A stretch of 6,999 bases of DNA from an uncultured Chloroflexota bacterium (GCA_903924005.1 CAIXZV010000011.1:1-6999), one strand, 5' to 3'. Counted from the stretch's first letter, positions 1 to 6,999 are shown. The notes: generated by a model not told the origin, from the letters alone. A program made the numbers and translations.

Positions 1-194
1 AGACCGGCAAGTACATGTCCGTCATCGCCATCGCCGAGCAGCTGCCCCGGGCCATCGGCCCGCTGCTGGTTCCGGGCGTCATCGCCCTGAGCGCAGTTGT
101 TTCCGTGGGCGGATACCGCGTGCTCTACATCCTGCTAGGCATCGTCGTTGTCGCCGGCGGTCTCGTGGTCCGCAACGTGAAGAACATCGGGTAG
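1..194 (+). CDS. MFS transporter, C-terminal end (5' end outside window)
   Basis: Only the last 63 codons are visible, read from base 3 to the TAG at 192-194. The peptide starts TGKYMSVIAIAEQLPRAIGP, a typical major facilitator superfamily loop-plus-helix pattern (GKYM...A.QLP.AIGP). Two hydrophobic stretches follow (about residues 19-36 and 40-56), and the end is a short basic cytoplasmic tail (VRNVKNIG). This fits the last two transmembrane helices of an inner-membrane secondary transporter. The substrate cannot be inferred from this fragment. The gene converges on the HxlR regulator with only 5 bases between the stop codons, so any shared 3' signal must lie inside coding sequence. MFS membership is likely from the motif and helix pattern; subfamily is unknown. 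Confidence 0.75.
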   Translation, partial: TGKYMSVIAIAEQLPRAIGPLLVPGVIALSAVVSVGGYRVLYILLGIVVVAGGLVVRNVKNIG

Positions 195-199
195 GGCTG

Positions 200-877
200 C
201 TAGGCCGGGGCGACCACCGGGAACGCGAACAACGCAAGGAGCGCCTGCAGGTACGCAGGGTCGCCATCGACGATGACCGCGCCGGTACCCATCGCATCGG
301 ACGGGTTGAGGCGGTGGGTCAGGAGGCGGTGGAGATCGTCGTCCCTGGTGGTGATCACGACGTCCGCAACCCCGGGTGCCCCCGCGGCCACAGTGAGGTC
401 GCCACCGTCTGCCTTGACCGTGAAGGGCCCGTCCGTGAGCCGCAGCTCCCATGTCGTCGGCCGCTCCGCACGCCGCGTCTCGTCGTGGAACGCCAGCATC
501 GCGGCAACGAGCCATCGCGATCTGGTGGCGACGTCGGACGGCAGTCGCCCCATGCTCTTGGTGCCCCAGCGGCCAAGCCCCATCAGGATCGGCTCTAGTT
601 CTCGACCGTAGGGTGTGAGCTCGTACACCGTTCCGCGATCCGGGAGCGGCAGCAGTTGGCGCCCGATGACGTCCGACGCCTCCAGTTGTCGCAGACGCGT
701 CGCCAGCGTATTGGTGCCAATCCCGGGCAGCCCGGCCGCGAGTTCGCCAAACCGCAGCGGGCCAAGCAGGAGCTCCCGGACCACGAGTGTCGCCCACCGG
801 TCGCCAATCACATCCAGGGCCGTGGCGATCCCGCACAGCTGCGAGTAGGTCCGGACGGGCTCGTCGATGGGTGGCAT
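200..877 (-). CDS. HxlR-family winged-helix transcriptional regulator with SCP2-like C-terminal domain
   Basis: 225 aa. Residues about 11-107 are an HxlR (MarR-like winged helix) domain: YSQLCGIATALDVIGDRWAT, then LLLGPLRFGELAAGLPGI and the recognition-helix region NTLATRLRQLE, then the wing region ending YELTPYGRELEP. Cys15 sits at the position where HxlR/YodB-type proteins often carry an N-terminal, sometimes redox-sensing, cysteine. Residues about 140-217 (WELRLTDGPFTVKADGGDLT ... VIVDGDPAYLQALLALF) resemble an SCP2/sterol-carrier-like domain, a known fusion in this family that may bind a hydrophobic ligand. The ATG at 877 starts the recognisable domain. The open frame runs upstream to 1351, but that stretch is antisense to another gene and shows no domain. 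A GGGAGG lies at 893-898, 15 bases from the ATG, which is rather far. The gene is divergent from the 1016-1792 unit, which it probably regulates (inference). Confidence 0.9.
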   Translation of the reverse strand: MPPIDEPVRTYSQLCGIATALDVIGDRWATLVVRELLLGPLRFGELAAGLPGIGTNTLATRLRQLEASDVIGRQLLPLPDRGTVYELTPYGRELEPILMGLGRWGTKSMGRLPSDVATRSRWLVAAMLAFHDETRRAERPTTWELRLTDGPFTVKADGGDLTVAAGAPGVADVVITTRDDDLHRLLTHRLNPSDAMGTGAVIVDGDPAYLQALLALFAFPVVAPA

Positions 878-907
878 GACCGCGATCGTACACCTCCCGG
901 TGATCAC

Positions 908-954
908 GATACTGTACTCTCGTAAAACAATCACACTTGCATAAGAGAAGTATC
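908..954. repeat. Inverted repeat GATACT...AGTATC in the divergent promoter region
   Basis: The arms GATACT (908-913) and AGTATC (949-954) are perfect 6-base inverted repeats with a 35-base spacer. Just inside them, CTCT (917-920) and AAGAG (943-947) also complement each other roughly but at different spacing. HxlR regulators bind as dimers to inverted repeats, so the arms could be one looped site or two half-operators. A short match with this spacing can arise by chance. Confidence 0.35.
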
Positions 955-1001
955 TAGGGTAGGTTGTGCGCCCGTCGACCACCCGGGTCGAGACGGCCAG
1001 C

Positions 1002-1008
1002 AGGAAGG
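1002..1008 (+). promoter_or_regulatory. Ribosome binding site deciding a TTG start
   Basis: AGGAAGG sits 7 bases ahead of the TTG at 1016. It is the best Shine-Dalgarno match near this gene and supports the TTG rather than a later in-frame codon as the start. Confidence 0.7.
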
Positions 1009-1015
1009 TCGCCAG

Positions 1016-1318
1016 TTGAGCAGCCACGTCGTCGTTCGCTACCGCACGCGGCCTGAGACAGCCGACGAGAACGCCCGGCTTGTCGAGGCTGTGTTTGCCT
1101 CGCTCGCCCAGGCCGCCCCGCAAGACTTCGCCTACACCACGTTCCGCCTGGACGACGGCGCCACGTTCGTGCACGTGGCCCGGCACGGCGATGGAGCAAA
1201 CCCGCTTGCGACGCTGCCGGCCTTTGCTGAATTCCAGCGCGGTTTGGCGGATCGATGTGTCGAGCCGCCCGCACCCAGCTCGGCCACGGTGGTTGGCTCC
1301 TACGGGCAACTGCCCTGA
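1016..1318 (+). CDS. Small ABM-like (dimeric alpha-beta barrel) hypothetical protein
   Basis: 100 aa, TTG start with AGGAAGG 7 bases upstream, TGA at 1316-1318. The N-terminus SSHVVVRYRTRPETADENARL followed by an alpha helix (VEAVFASLAQAAP) and a strand (DFAYTTFRLDDGATFVHVA) has the beta-alpha-beta-beta pattern of antibiotic-biosynthesis-monooxygenase-like (ABM) proteins. A second helix (LPAFAEFQRGLADRC) and a final strand (SSATVVGSYGQL) follow, so the protein is probably complete. ABM-fold proteins of this size are usually dimers. Some are cofactor-free oxygenases, but no catalytic assignment is possible here and many family members are uncharacterised. It is the first gene of a + strand unit with the SRPBCC gene 60 bases downstream, and is divergent from the HxlR regulator. 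The fold assignment is moderate; the function is unknown. Confidence 0.75.
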   Translation: MSSHVVVRYRTRPETADENARLVEAVFASLAQAAPQDFAYTTFRLDDGATFVHVARHGDGANPLATLPAFAEFQRGLADRCVEPPAPSSATVVGSYGQLP

Positions 1319-1378
1319 GGCGCTCTGAACACAACGCCTCAGCAACCTCAACCCATTGACAACTCGAAGGGAGACGAC

Positions 1379-1792
1379 ATGCGCGCGTACGAGTCAACCT
1401 CATTCATCAACGCAACCCCTGAGAAGGTCTGGCCAATCCTCACCGACGCTGCGGCTTGGCCGTCGTGGGACTCGGGTGTGACAAAGGTCGAGGGCCACGT
1501 AGGTTTGGGTGAGCAGGTGACGGTCTCGGTGGAGGCCAACCCTGGCCGCGCGTTTCCAGTGAAGGTCGCCCTGCTGGATGCGCCTGGGCGCATGGTGTTC
1601 CAGGGGGGCATGCCGCTGGGCCTGTTCCGCGGCACGCGGACCTACACGTTGCTTGCCGAGGCGGCAGGCACACGGTTCACGATGCGGGAGGAATACACCG
1701 GGCCTCTGGCGGGCATGATGTTCAAGTCCATCCCGGACCTGGGCCCGTCGTTCAAGCGGTTTGCGGATGGCCTGAAGCGGCGCGCCGAGTAG
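1379..1792 (+). CDS. SRPBCC family (polyketide cyclase/START-like) protein
   Basis: 137 aa, close to the usual 140-150 aa of single-domain SRPBCC proteins. The ATG at 1379 is preceded by AAGGGAG (1367-1373) at 5 bases. The N-terminus is classic for Polyketide_cyc2: STSFINATPEKVWPILTDAA followed by WPSWDSGVTKVEG, with the E-VW helix and the W-W-D loop. Strands follow: GEQVTVSVEANPG, FPVKVALLDAPGRMVFQGG, FRGTRTYTLLAEAAGTRFTMREEYTG. The long C-terminal helix (IPDLGPSFKRFADGLKRRAE) closes the hydrophobic cavity in this fold. Members bind or act on lipids, polyketides or other hydrophobic molecules, or act as simple carriers; the ligand cannot be read from sequence. It is probably co-transcribed with the small ABM-like gene. 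A hairpin lies 22 bases past the stop. Confidence 0.88.
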   Translation: MRAYESTSFINATPEKVWPILTDAAAWPSWDSGVTKVEGHVGLGEQVTVSVEANPGRAFPVKVALLDAPGRMVFQGGMPLGLFRGTRTYTLLAEAAGTRFTMREEYTGPLAGMMFKSIPDLGPSFKRFADGLKRRAE

Positions 1793-1814
1793 GCGAGCGG
1801 CGCCCACCGTTCGT

Positions 1815-1850
1815 GCTGTGGGTGCGGGCCGTCTCGCCCGGACCCACAGC
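1815..1850 (+). terminator. Hairpin terminator after the SRPBCC gene
   Basis: GCTGTGGGTGCGGGC (1815-1829) pairs with GCCCGGACCCACAGC (1836-1850): a 15-base stem with one mismatch (G opposite G) and a 6-base loop CGTCTC. The following GCATCTTT is only weakly T-rich, so this is a strong hairpin with a poor U-tract. Its position 22 bases after a stop codon supports termination of the 1016-1792 unit. Confidence 0.65.
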
Positions 1851-1883
1851 GCATCTTTGGCGTTCGCGGTCATATTGATGGAT

Positions 1884-1891
1884 ACGCATCT
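1884..1891. repeat. Target-site duplication, left copy
   Basis: ACGCATCT directly abuts the left IS end and is repeated exactly at 3537-3544. Eight bases is the duplication length established for the IS1595 family. Confidence 0.93.
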
Positions 1892-1931
1892 CATGCTTAT
1901 CCGGTTGCTTCAGCACGACACCAGATGTTGT
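1892..1931 (+). repeat. Left terminal inverted repeat of the IS
   Basis: Begins CATGCTTATCCGGTTGCTTC and continues through ACACCAGATG. It matches the reverse complement of 3497-3536 at 36 of 40 positions (differences at positions 2, 25, 26 and 38). The passenger-gene stop codon lies 19 bases inside it. Confidence 0.93.
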
Positions 1932-1950
1932 CGGCTGAAGTGCGGTCTCG

Positions 1951-2394
1951 CTACCTGATCTGGAACAGCCCGATCCAGCCTGTGCCGGTTCGGACGAGGG
2001 GCATCTCGCCCGCCGCGACCGCGCCCTTGAAGACCCTGACCACGACGGTGGGCCGACGGCACATCAGACCGGAGGGGGAGCACGCGGGTCCGGGTGGCTC
2101 GACTCGCACTGCCGAGACGTCGCCCGGCACGAGCGACAGCAGTCGCAGTCCCGCGTCGACGGCAGCGGCGCAATCATCGGGCGTGCCCGCGAGCGGTCCG
2201 CAGTCAAGGGCGTAGGGCGTTGACGGGATCGGACTCGGGGGGGCCGACGGGCTTGCCGCCTGTGAAGGCGATGGGGTTGCGGGCGTCGTGGGCGGCGGCG
2301 AGGCAGTCGTGACCGCCGCTGGCGAAGGGGGGACCGAGCCGCACCCCGACAGCATCACCGCGACCAGCGGCCCGAGCAGCAGTGTGCGCATCAT
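1951..2394 (-). CDS. IS passenger gene: small secreted lipoprotein, function unknown
   Basis: 147 aa from the ATG at 2394, chosen because GGAG (2403-2406 on the + strand as CTCC) lies 8 bases upstream and a normal signal peptide then begins: MMRTLLLGPLVAVMLSGC. LSGC is a lipobox, so Cys18 should be lipidated and the protein anchored to a membrane. Residues about 21-60 form a low-complexity Pro/Ser/Thr/Ala linker, typical of surface lipoproteins. The folded part (about 61-147) has four further cysteines (65, 75, 105, 112), possibly two disulfides, and ends in a beta-rich stretch (TVVVRVFKGA ... GWIGLFQIR). No enzymatic motif is seen and I do not recognise the domain. A GTG at 2421 overlaps the transposase stop as GTGA and would add nine residues (156 aa); translational coupling is possible either way. 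It lies wholly inside the IS but has no role recognisable in transposition. Confidence 0.8.
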   Translation of the reverse strand: MMRTLLLGPLVAVMLSGCGSVPPSPAAVTTASPPPTTPATPSPSQAASPSAPPSPIPSTPYALDCGPLAGTPDDCAAAVDAGLRLLSLVPGDVSAVRVEPPGPACSPSGLMCRRPTVVVRVFKGAVAAGEMPLVRTGTGWIGLFQIR

Positions 2395-2417
2395 CCCCCA
2401 GTCTCCGAGCAGGTTCT

Positions 2418-3488
2418 TCACGCGAGTGTGGCCGGCCCCGGGGCGGCGTCAAGTGCCGGGCCGCTCGGCGCAGGCAGCGGCGGGTTCGGGAACCGGACCG
2501 AGGTCAGCCCGGTCGCGCGCCCCCGCCGCCGCACTGCGCGCTCTGGCGTGAGCGGCGATAGGATGCCGTCGCCTGTGGTCGGGGCCTGGGCGGCCCCGAG
2601 GCCGAGCAGGGTGGCGAAGCCCGCCATCGGGTAGTGGCGGCGGTTGAACCGGAAGACGAACTCGTCGAGGTAGGCGTCGAGGTGGTCGGCCCCGACGCCG
2701 TGGTGCGTGCCCCGGAGCCAGGTCTTGAGGTTCGAGGTGACCTGGTCCACGCCGGGGACCGCGCTCGGGCTGCCTCCCGCCCGCTTCTGCGCCGCCTGCG
2801 AGACGGACTGGTGGCCGTAGACCTCCGGCTCGATGCCCGAGTAGCCCTGCCACGCGTCGCTGACGATGAGCGAGCCGGGTTCGACGCTGCGCTTGATGAA
2901 GTCGTACAGCGTCTCGCTGCCGTCGTCGCGGATGATCTCCAGCCGCAGCCGGCCCAGGGACTTCTCGCGCCGCTCGACCGCGACGACGACCTCGATGGCC
3001 TTGCGGCCCTTCCGCTGCCGGCCGCCCTTCAGCCCCGCCTGCTTGCCGCCGATCCACGTCTCGTCCACCTCGACCGTCCCGGACAGCCGGCTCCGGTCGG
3101 GGTTCACCATCGCCCGGCGCAACTTGTGGAGCAGGAGCCACGCCGTCTCGAACCGGGTGAGGCCGAGTTGCCCCTGGAGTTGGAGGGCCGAGATGCCGGG
3201 CTTCAGCGAGGTCATCAGGTAGGCGGCGGTGAACCACGCGGACAGCGGCAACTTGCTCCGGTGGAGCACCGTGCCCGCCGTTGCGCTGGTCTGCTTCCGG
3301 CACGCCCGGCACTGCCACGTGCGCCGCTGGTCCATCAGGCGTGCGTCGCCGCTCCCGCACGCGGGGCACCGGAAGCCGTCGGGCCAGCGCGTCTCCACGA
3401 GGTAGCGGAAGCAGGCCGCGTCATCGGGGAAGCGGCGGTAGAAGTCGCCGAGGTTCTTGGGGTAGTCACCCCGCTTCTGTGCGCCCAT
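2418..3488 (-). CDS. IS1595 family (ISXO2-like) transposase
   Basis: 356 aa from the ATG at 3488; a GTG one codon upstream (3491) is equally possible, and neither has a clear Shine-Dalgarno. An N-terminal zinc ribbon has Cys41-x2-Cys44 (CPAC) and Cys60-x2-Cys63 (CRAC), followed by KQTSATAGTVLHRSKLPLSA, the hallmark IS1595 N-terminal block. The DDE-type catalytic domain runs about 135-295. Candidate catalytic residues are Asp142 in VEVDETWIGGK, Asp211 in LIVSDAWQGY, and either Asn253 (SNLKTWLRGTHHGV) or Glu276 (YLDEFVFRFNRR). The frame is uninterrupted, so the enzyme may be active. The family core ends near FATLLGLGA (about 299). The last 57 or so residues form an unusual basic then Pro/Ala-rich tail. 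The stop overlaps a possible GTG start of the passenger gene. The right inverted repeat lies just upstream and may hold its promoter. Confidence 0.95.
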   Translation of the reverse strand: MGAQKRGDYPKNLGDFYRRFPDDAACFRYLVETRWPDGFRCPACGSGDARLMDQRRTWQCRACRKQTSATAGTVLHRSKLPLSAWFTAAYLMTSLKPGISALQLQGQLGLTRFETAWLLLHKLRRAMVNPDRSRLSGTVEVDETWIGGKQAGLKGGRQRKGRKAIEVVVAVERREKSLGRLRLEIIRDDGSETLYDFIKRSVEPGSLIVSDAWQGYSGIEPEVYGHQSVSQAAQKRAGGSPSAVPGVDQVTSNLKTWLRGTHHGVGADHLDAYLDEFVFRFNRRHYPMAGFATLLGLGAAQAPTTGDGILSPLTPERAVRRRGRATGLTSVRFPNPPLPAPSGPALDAAPGPATLA

Positions 3489-3496
3489 CACACGAC

Positions 3497-3536
3497 ACTA
3501 CATCTGGTGTGCTGCTGAAGCAACCGGATAAGCAAG
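3497..3536 (-). repeat. Right terminal inverted repeat of the IS
   Basis: Read from 3536 inward on the - strand it begins CTTGCTTATCCGGTTGCTTC and matches the left end at 36 of 40 positions. Its inner edge is 8 bases from the transposase ATG, so transcription of the transposase must start in or beyond it. Confidence 0.93.
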
Positions 3537-3544
3537 ACGCATCT
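3537..3544. repeat. Target-site duplication, right copy
   Basis: ACGCATCT abuts the right IS end and is identical to 1884-1891. The next in-frame ATG of the interrupted gene begins one base later. Confidence 0.93.
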
Positions 3545-3545
3545 A

Positions 3546-3806
3546 ATGACCGTGACCCAGCCGCCGCACTCCGTCGCCCCGCCGGCCGACCTTCCGTGCG
3601 CATGCACAACGCTGCGCAAGGCCACGCGCGCTGTCGCCCGGCTCCACCAGGGTCATCTGGCAGCGGCTGGGCTGTCAGCGACGCAGTTCGCCATCCTCCG
3701 GGCCATCGAGAGGCGGGGCATTTACAACCTGCGCCCGCTGGCGGACGAACTGGTAATGGACCGCACGTCGCTGTACCGGGCGATTGCGCCGCTGGAGCGT
3801 GATGGG
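3546..3806 (+). pseudogene. MarR-family regulator, N-terminal fragment (3' part lost, 5' end hit by IS)
   Basis: About 87 codons from the ATG at 3546 encode the N-terminal part of a MarR-type winged helix: CTTLRKATRAVARLHQGHLA (dimerisation helix), LSATQFAILRAIERRG, then LRPLADELVMDRTSLYRAIA (recognition helix) and PLERDG. A normal MarR protein of about 140-155 aa would continue through the wing and C-terminal dimerisation helices. Instead the frame runs after about 3806 into decarboxylase sequence. The IS sits one base before this ATG. Before insertion, the flank at 1878-1891 would read in frame as MDTHL and then this ATG, so the original start may lie across the element. No Shine-Dalgarno is seen for either start. 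Without its dimerisation region a working repressor is unlikely. Confidence 0.82.
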
Positions 3807-4481
3807 CACCGGACGCCGTTCGCCAAGCTTGCCGACATGCTTGCTTCTGGGATGAACGCCCACGTCGCGGGTCTCGACCGCGCGGATAGGTGGCCTTCGA
3901 CCTCCACAAATGGATGTACCTGCCGTTTGAGGCCGGCTGTTCCTGGTGCGCGACGCGGCGGCGCAGCGGCGCAGCGGGCGGCGTTCGCCCTGTCACCAAG
4001 CCACCTCCGCCCCATCGGCCGCGGGCCTGCCGCCAGACCGATGGAGTTTGCAGACATCGGCCTCGACCTGTCGCGCGGGTTCCGGGCGCTGCGCGTCTGG
4101 ATGTCGCTGCGCCACTACGGCAGCGACGCGTTTGGCCGCCCGATCGGCCAGAACATCGAGCAGGCCCGCTGTCTCGCAGAGCTGGTTGACGCGGCGCCGG
4201 AGCTGGAGCTGCTGGCGCCCGTCGCGATGAACGTAGTCTGCTTCCGCTTCGTGCCCCTTGGTGCGGATCCGGCTCGGTTGACGGACCTTGACGCCCTGAA
4301 CACCGAGGTGTTCCTGCGCCTCCGGGAGTCAGGCGTGGCCGTCCCGTCGAGCACGCGCATCGGCGGCCGGTTTGCCATCCGCGTGGCGATCACCAACCAC
4401 CGCAGCAGGCGCGAGGACTTCGCGCTCCTCATGGCCGAGGTGTTGGCCCACGGGCGAGCGGTCGCCGCGTCCATCCGGTAG
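3807..4481 (+). pseudogene. PLP-dependent amino-acid decarboxylase, degraded C-terminal half
   Basis: This is the 3' half of a group II (aromatic-amino-acid/glutamate type) pyridoxal-phosphate decarboxylase, a family of about 450-500 aa. Recognisable blocks: AHVAGLDRAD; then, in the +1-shifted frame from 3890, VAFDLHKWMYLPFEAG with the Schiff-base lysine codon at 3908-3910; then, in the third frame from about 3943, LVRDAAAQR; then back in the first frame AAFALSPSHLRP, FADIGLDLSRGFRALRVWMS, NVVCFRFVP and SGVAVPSSTRIGGRFAIRVA. Two one-base losses (near 3889-3890 and 3940-3942) and an 8-bp tandem duplication (3961-3976) account for the shifts, and their sum restores the frame. The continuous reading therefore has nonsense sequence in place of the PLP lysine. 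The N-terminal half is absent, replaced by the MarR fragment. It ends at TAG 4479-4481, 17 bases from the convergent GNAT gene. Confidence 0.88.
3961..3976 (+). repeat. 8-bp tandem duplication inside the decarboxylase pseudogene
   Basis: GCGCAGCG occurs twice in a row (3961-3968 and 3969-3976). Removing one copy gives a smooth family-like reading DAAAQRAAFAL, so the second copy is best explained as a replication-slippage insertion. Confidence 0.75.
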
Positions 4482-4498
4482 CCCTCTGCGCAGCGCTC

Positions 4499-4956
4499 CT
4501 ACCTCGACAGCGCGGACCGCCCCAGGTAGAGCACCCGCTCAAACGGCCACGCCACCACCAGCCACGCCGCCACCGCCTCGGCCAGCGGTACATCAAGCTC
4601 CGCGCGGTTGGCGCGCACCCACGAGGTGACGTGCGCGCCCGGCTCGTCCTTGATTGGGTAGATGTAGAGGCAGCCGATGACGTCGTCTGCGGGGTCAAGC
4701 ACGGTGTACGTGAAGCCCGTGCGTGCCTCGAAATCTCGCTGGTGGCGCTCAAGGTCGCCGCGGTTCTCGTCAAGCGTCATCGGGTGCGGCCACGGGTAGT
4801 CCATGAACCCGGGCGTTGCGTGGATGTGGTCCGACGACGACGTCCAGGCGGCGTAGTCCCGCTCGTTGTGCTGCGGGCCAAGCGGCTCCAGCACAAAACG
4901 GGGATCCGTGAGCCCTGCCGGCGGCTCAAAGTGCGGCGAAACAAACGATGCGTGAC

Positions 4957-4960
<4 letters not shown>
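4499..4960 (-). CDS. GNAT-family N-acetyltransferase-like protein
   Basis: 153 aa. The ATG at 4960 has GGGAG (4969-4973, - strand) 8 bases upstream and overlaps the stop of the upstream ATPase gene as ATGA, pointing to translational coupling. The N-terminal part RFVLEPLGPQHNERDYAAWT and LERHQRDFEARTGFTYTVLD followed by DVIGCLYIYPIKD matches the beta2-alpha-beta4 order of GNAT acetyltransferases, with the IGCLYIYP strand as core. AHVTSWVRANRAELDVPLAEAVAAWL would be the strand and acetyl-CoA-binding helix region, but the usual Q/R-x-x-G-x-G/A motif is not clear, so activity is uncertain. The C-terminus (WPFERVLYLGRSALSR) ends normally. The acceptor substrate is unknown. The gene is convergent with the decarboxylase remnant. 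Confidence 0.72.

Positions 4961-6999
<2,039 letters not shown>

Larger units (their letters stand above)
878..1015. promoter_or_regulatory. Divergent control region between HxlR regulator and the ABM/SRPBCC unit
   Basis: This 138-base gap separates two divergent genes. It contains an AT-rich island (about 904-956) that stands out from the GC-rich surroundings, as expected for promoters and operators. Visible structure: an 8-bp perfect palindrome GTGATCAC at 900-907, and an inverted repeat GATACT (908-913) / AGTATC (949-954) whose arms extend imperfectly into CTCT-containing sequence on the inner side. A weak rightward promoter could be TTGCAT (937-942) with TAGGTT (960-965) at 17-base spacing, only 3/6 matches each. 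No good leftward sigma70 match was found. The repeats are plausible HxlR binding sites by position only; no family consensus was matched. Confidence 0.5.
1892..3536 (-). mobile_element. Complete IS1595/ISXO2-type insertion sequence with a lipoprotein passenger gene
   Basis: This 1645-base element is bounded by 40-bp terminal inverted repeats and by exact 8-bp duplications (ACGCATCT) on both sides, so both ends are defined to the base. It holds two - strand genes: an ISXO2-like transposase (about 356 aa) near the right end, and a small lipoprotein gene between the transposase and the left end. IS1595-family elements are known to carry passenger genes in some subgroups and to make 8-bp duplications; both fit. 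The intact ends, perfect duplication and open transposase frame suggest a fairly recent insertion. It separates the 1379-1792 transcription unit from the MarR/decarboxylase remnant and lies at the start of the latter's reading frame. I cannot name the specific element. Confidence 0.93.

Noticed and set aside
878..1351. A 158-codon N-terminal extension of the HxlR regulator
   Set aside because: It would overlap the whole ABM-like gene and the promoter region. The HxlR domain begins just after the ATG at 877.
954..1403. A 149-codon - strand open frame
   Set aside because: Arg-rich antisense shadow of the small ABM-like gene, with no domain and no ribosome binding site.
2449..3369. A 306-codon - strand open frame in another frame of the transposase
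   Set aside because: Arg/Pro/Gly-rich out-of-frame translation of the transposase gene; no domain.
2634..3518. A 294-codon + strand open frame
   Set aside because: It lies opposite the transposase, whose zinc ribbon and catalytic motifs are unmistakable. The + strand translation is low-complexity Ala/Val/Arg/Leu-rich sequence.
3546..4481. A functional MarR-decarboxylase fusion protein
   Set aside because: Both halves are incomplete and the PLP-lysine segment is out of frame in the continuous translation, so an intact bifunctional protein is not credible.

Overview
The window is GC-rich bacterial DNA with tightly packed genes, GTG/TTG as well as ATG starts, and gene ends that abut or overlap. 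There is no rRNA, tRNA or CRISPR array to place it taxonomically. The protein types (HxlR regulator with an SCP2-like tail, Pro/Ser/Thr-rich lipoprotein, P-type ATPase next to a GNAT) would fit a Chloroflexota or actinobacterium-like genome, but that is a weak inference.

Layout. Positions 1-194 hold the 3' end of an MFS transporter gene (+). It converges, with a 5-base gap, on an HxlR-type transcriptional regulator gene (200-877, -). A 138-base divergent control region (878-1015), containing an AT-rich island, separates the regulator from a two-gene + strand unit: a small ABM-like/dimeric alpha-beta barrel protein (1016-1318) and an SRPBCC (START/polyketide-cyclase-like) protein (1379-1792). 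A strong hairpin (1815-1850) closes this unit.

A complete IS1595/ISXO2-type insertion sequence of 1645 bases follows (1892-3536). It has 40-bp terminal inverted repeats (36/40 matching) and an exact 8-bp target duplication (ACGCATCT). It carries a zinc-ribbon DDE-type transposase and, downstream on the same strand, a passenger gene for a small secreted lipoprotein.

The IS landed at the very start of a reading frame (3546-4481, +) that is itself a wreck. It is a chimera of the N-terminal part of a MarR regulator and the C-terminal half of a PLP-dependent amino-acid decarboxylase. Two one-base losses and an 8-bp tandem duplication scramble the PLP-lysine region and then restore the frame.

On the - strand from 4499 to the window edge lies a two-gene unit: a P-type cation ATPase (N-terminus outside the window) whose stop codon overlaps the start of a GNAT acetyltransferase-like gene.

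The regulator, ABM-like protein and SRPBCC protein look like a small divergently controlled module, possibly for handling a small hydrophobic molecule. The ATPase/GNAT pair is a separate, translationally coupled unit. The region between them has been remodelled by transposition, deletion and gene decay. I found no convincing new defence or biosynthetic system. The most notable items are the passenger-carrying IS and the decayed chimera beside it.
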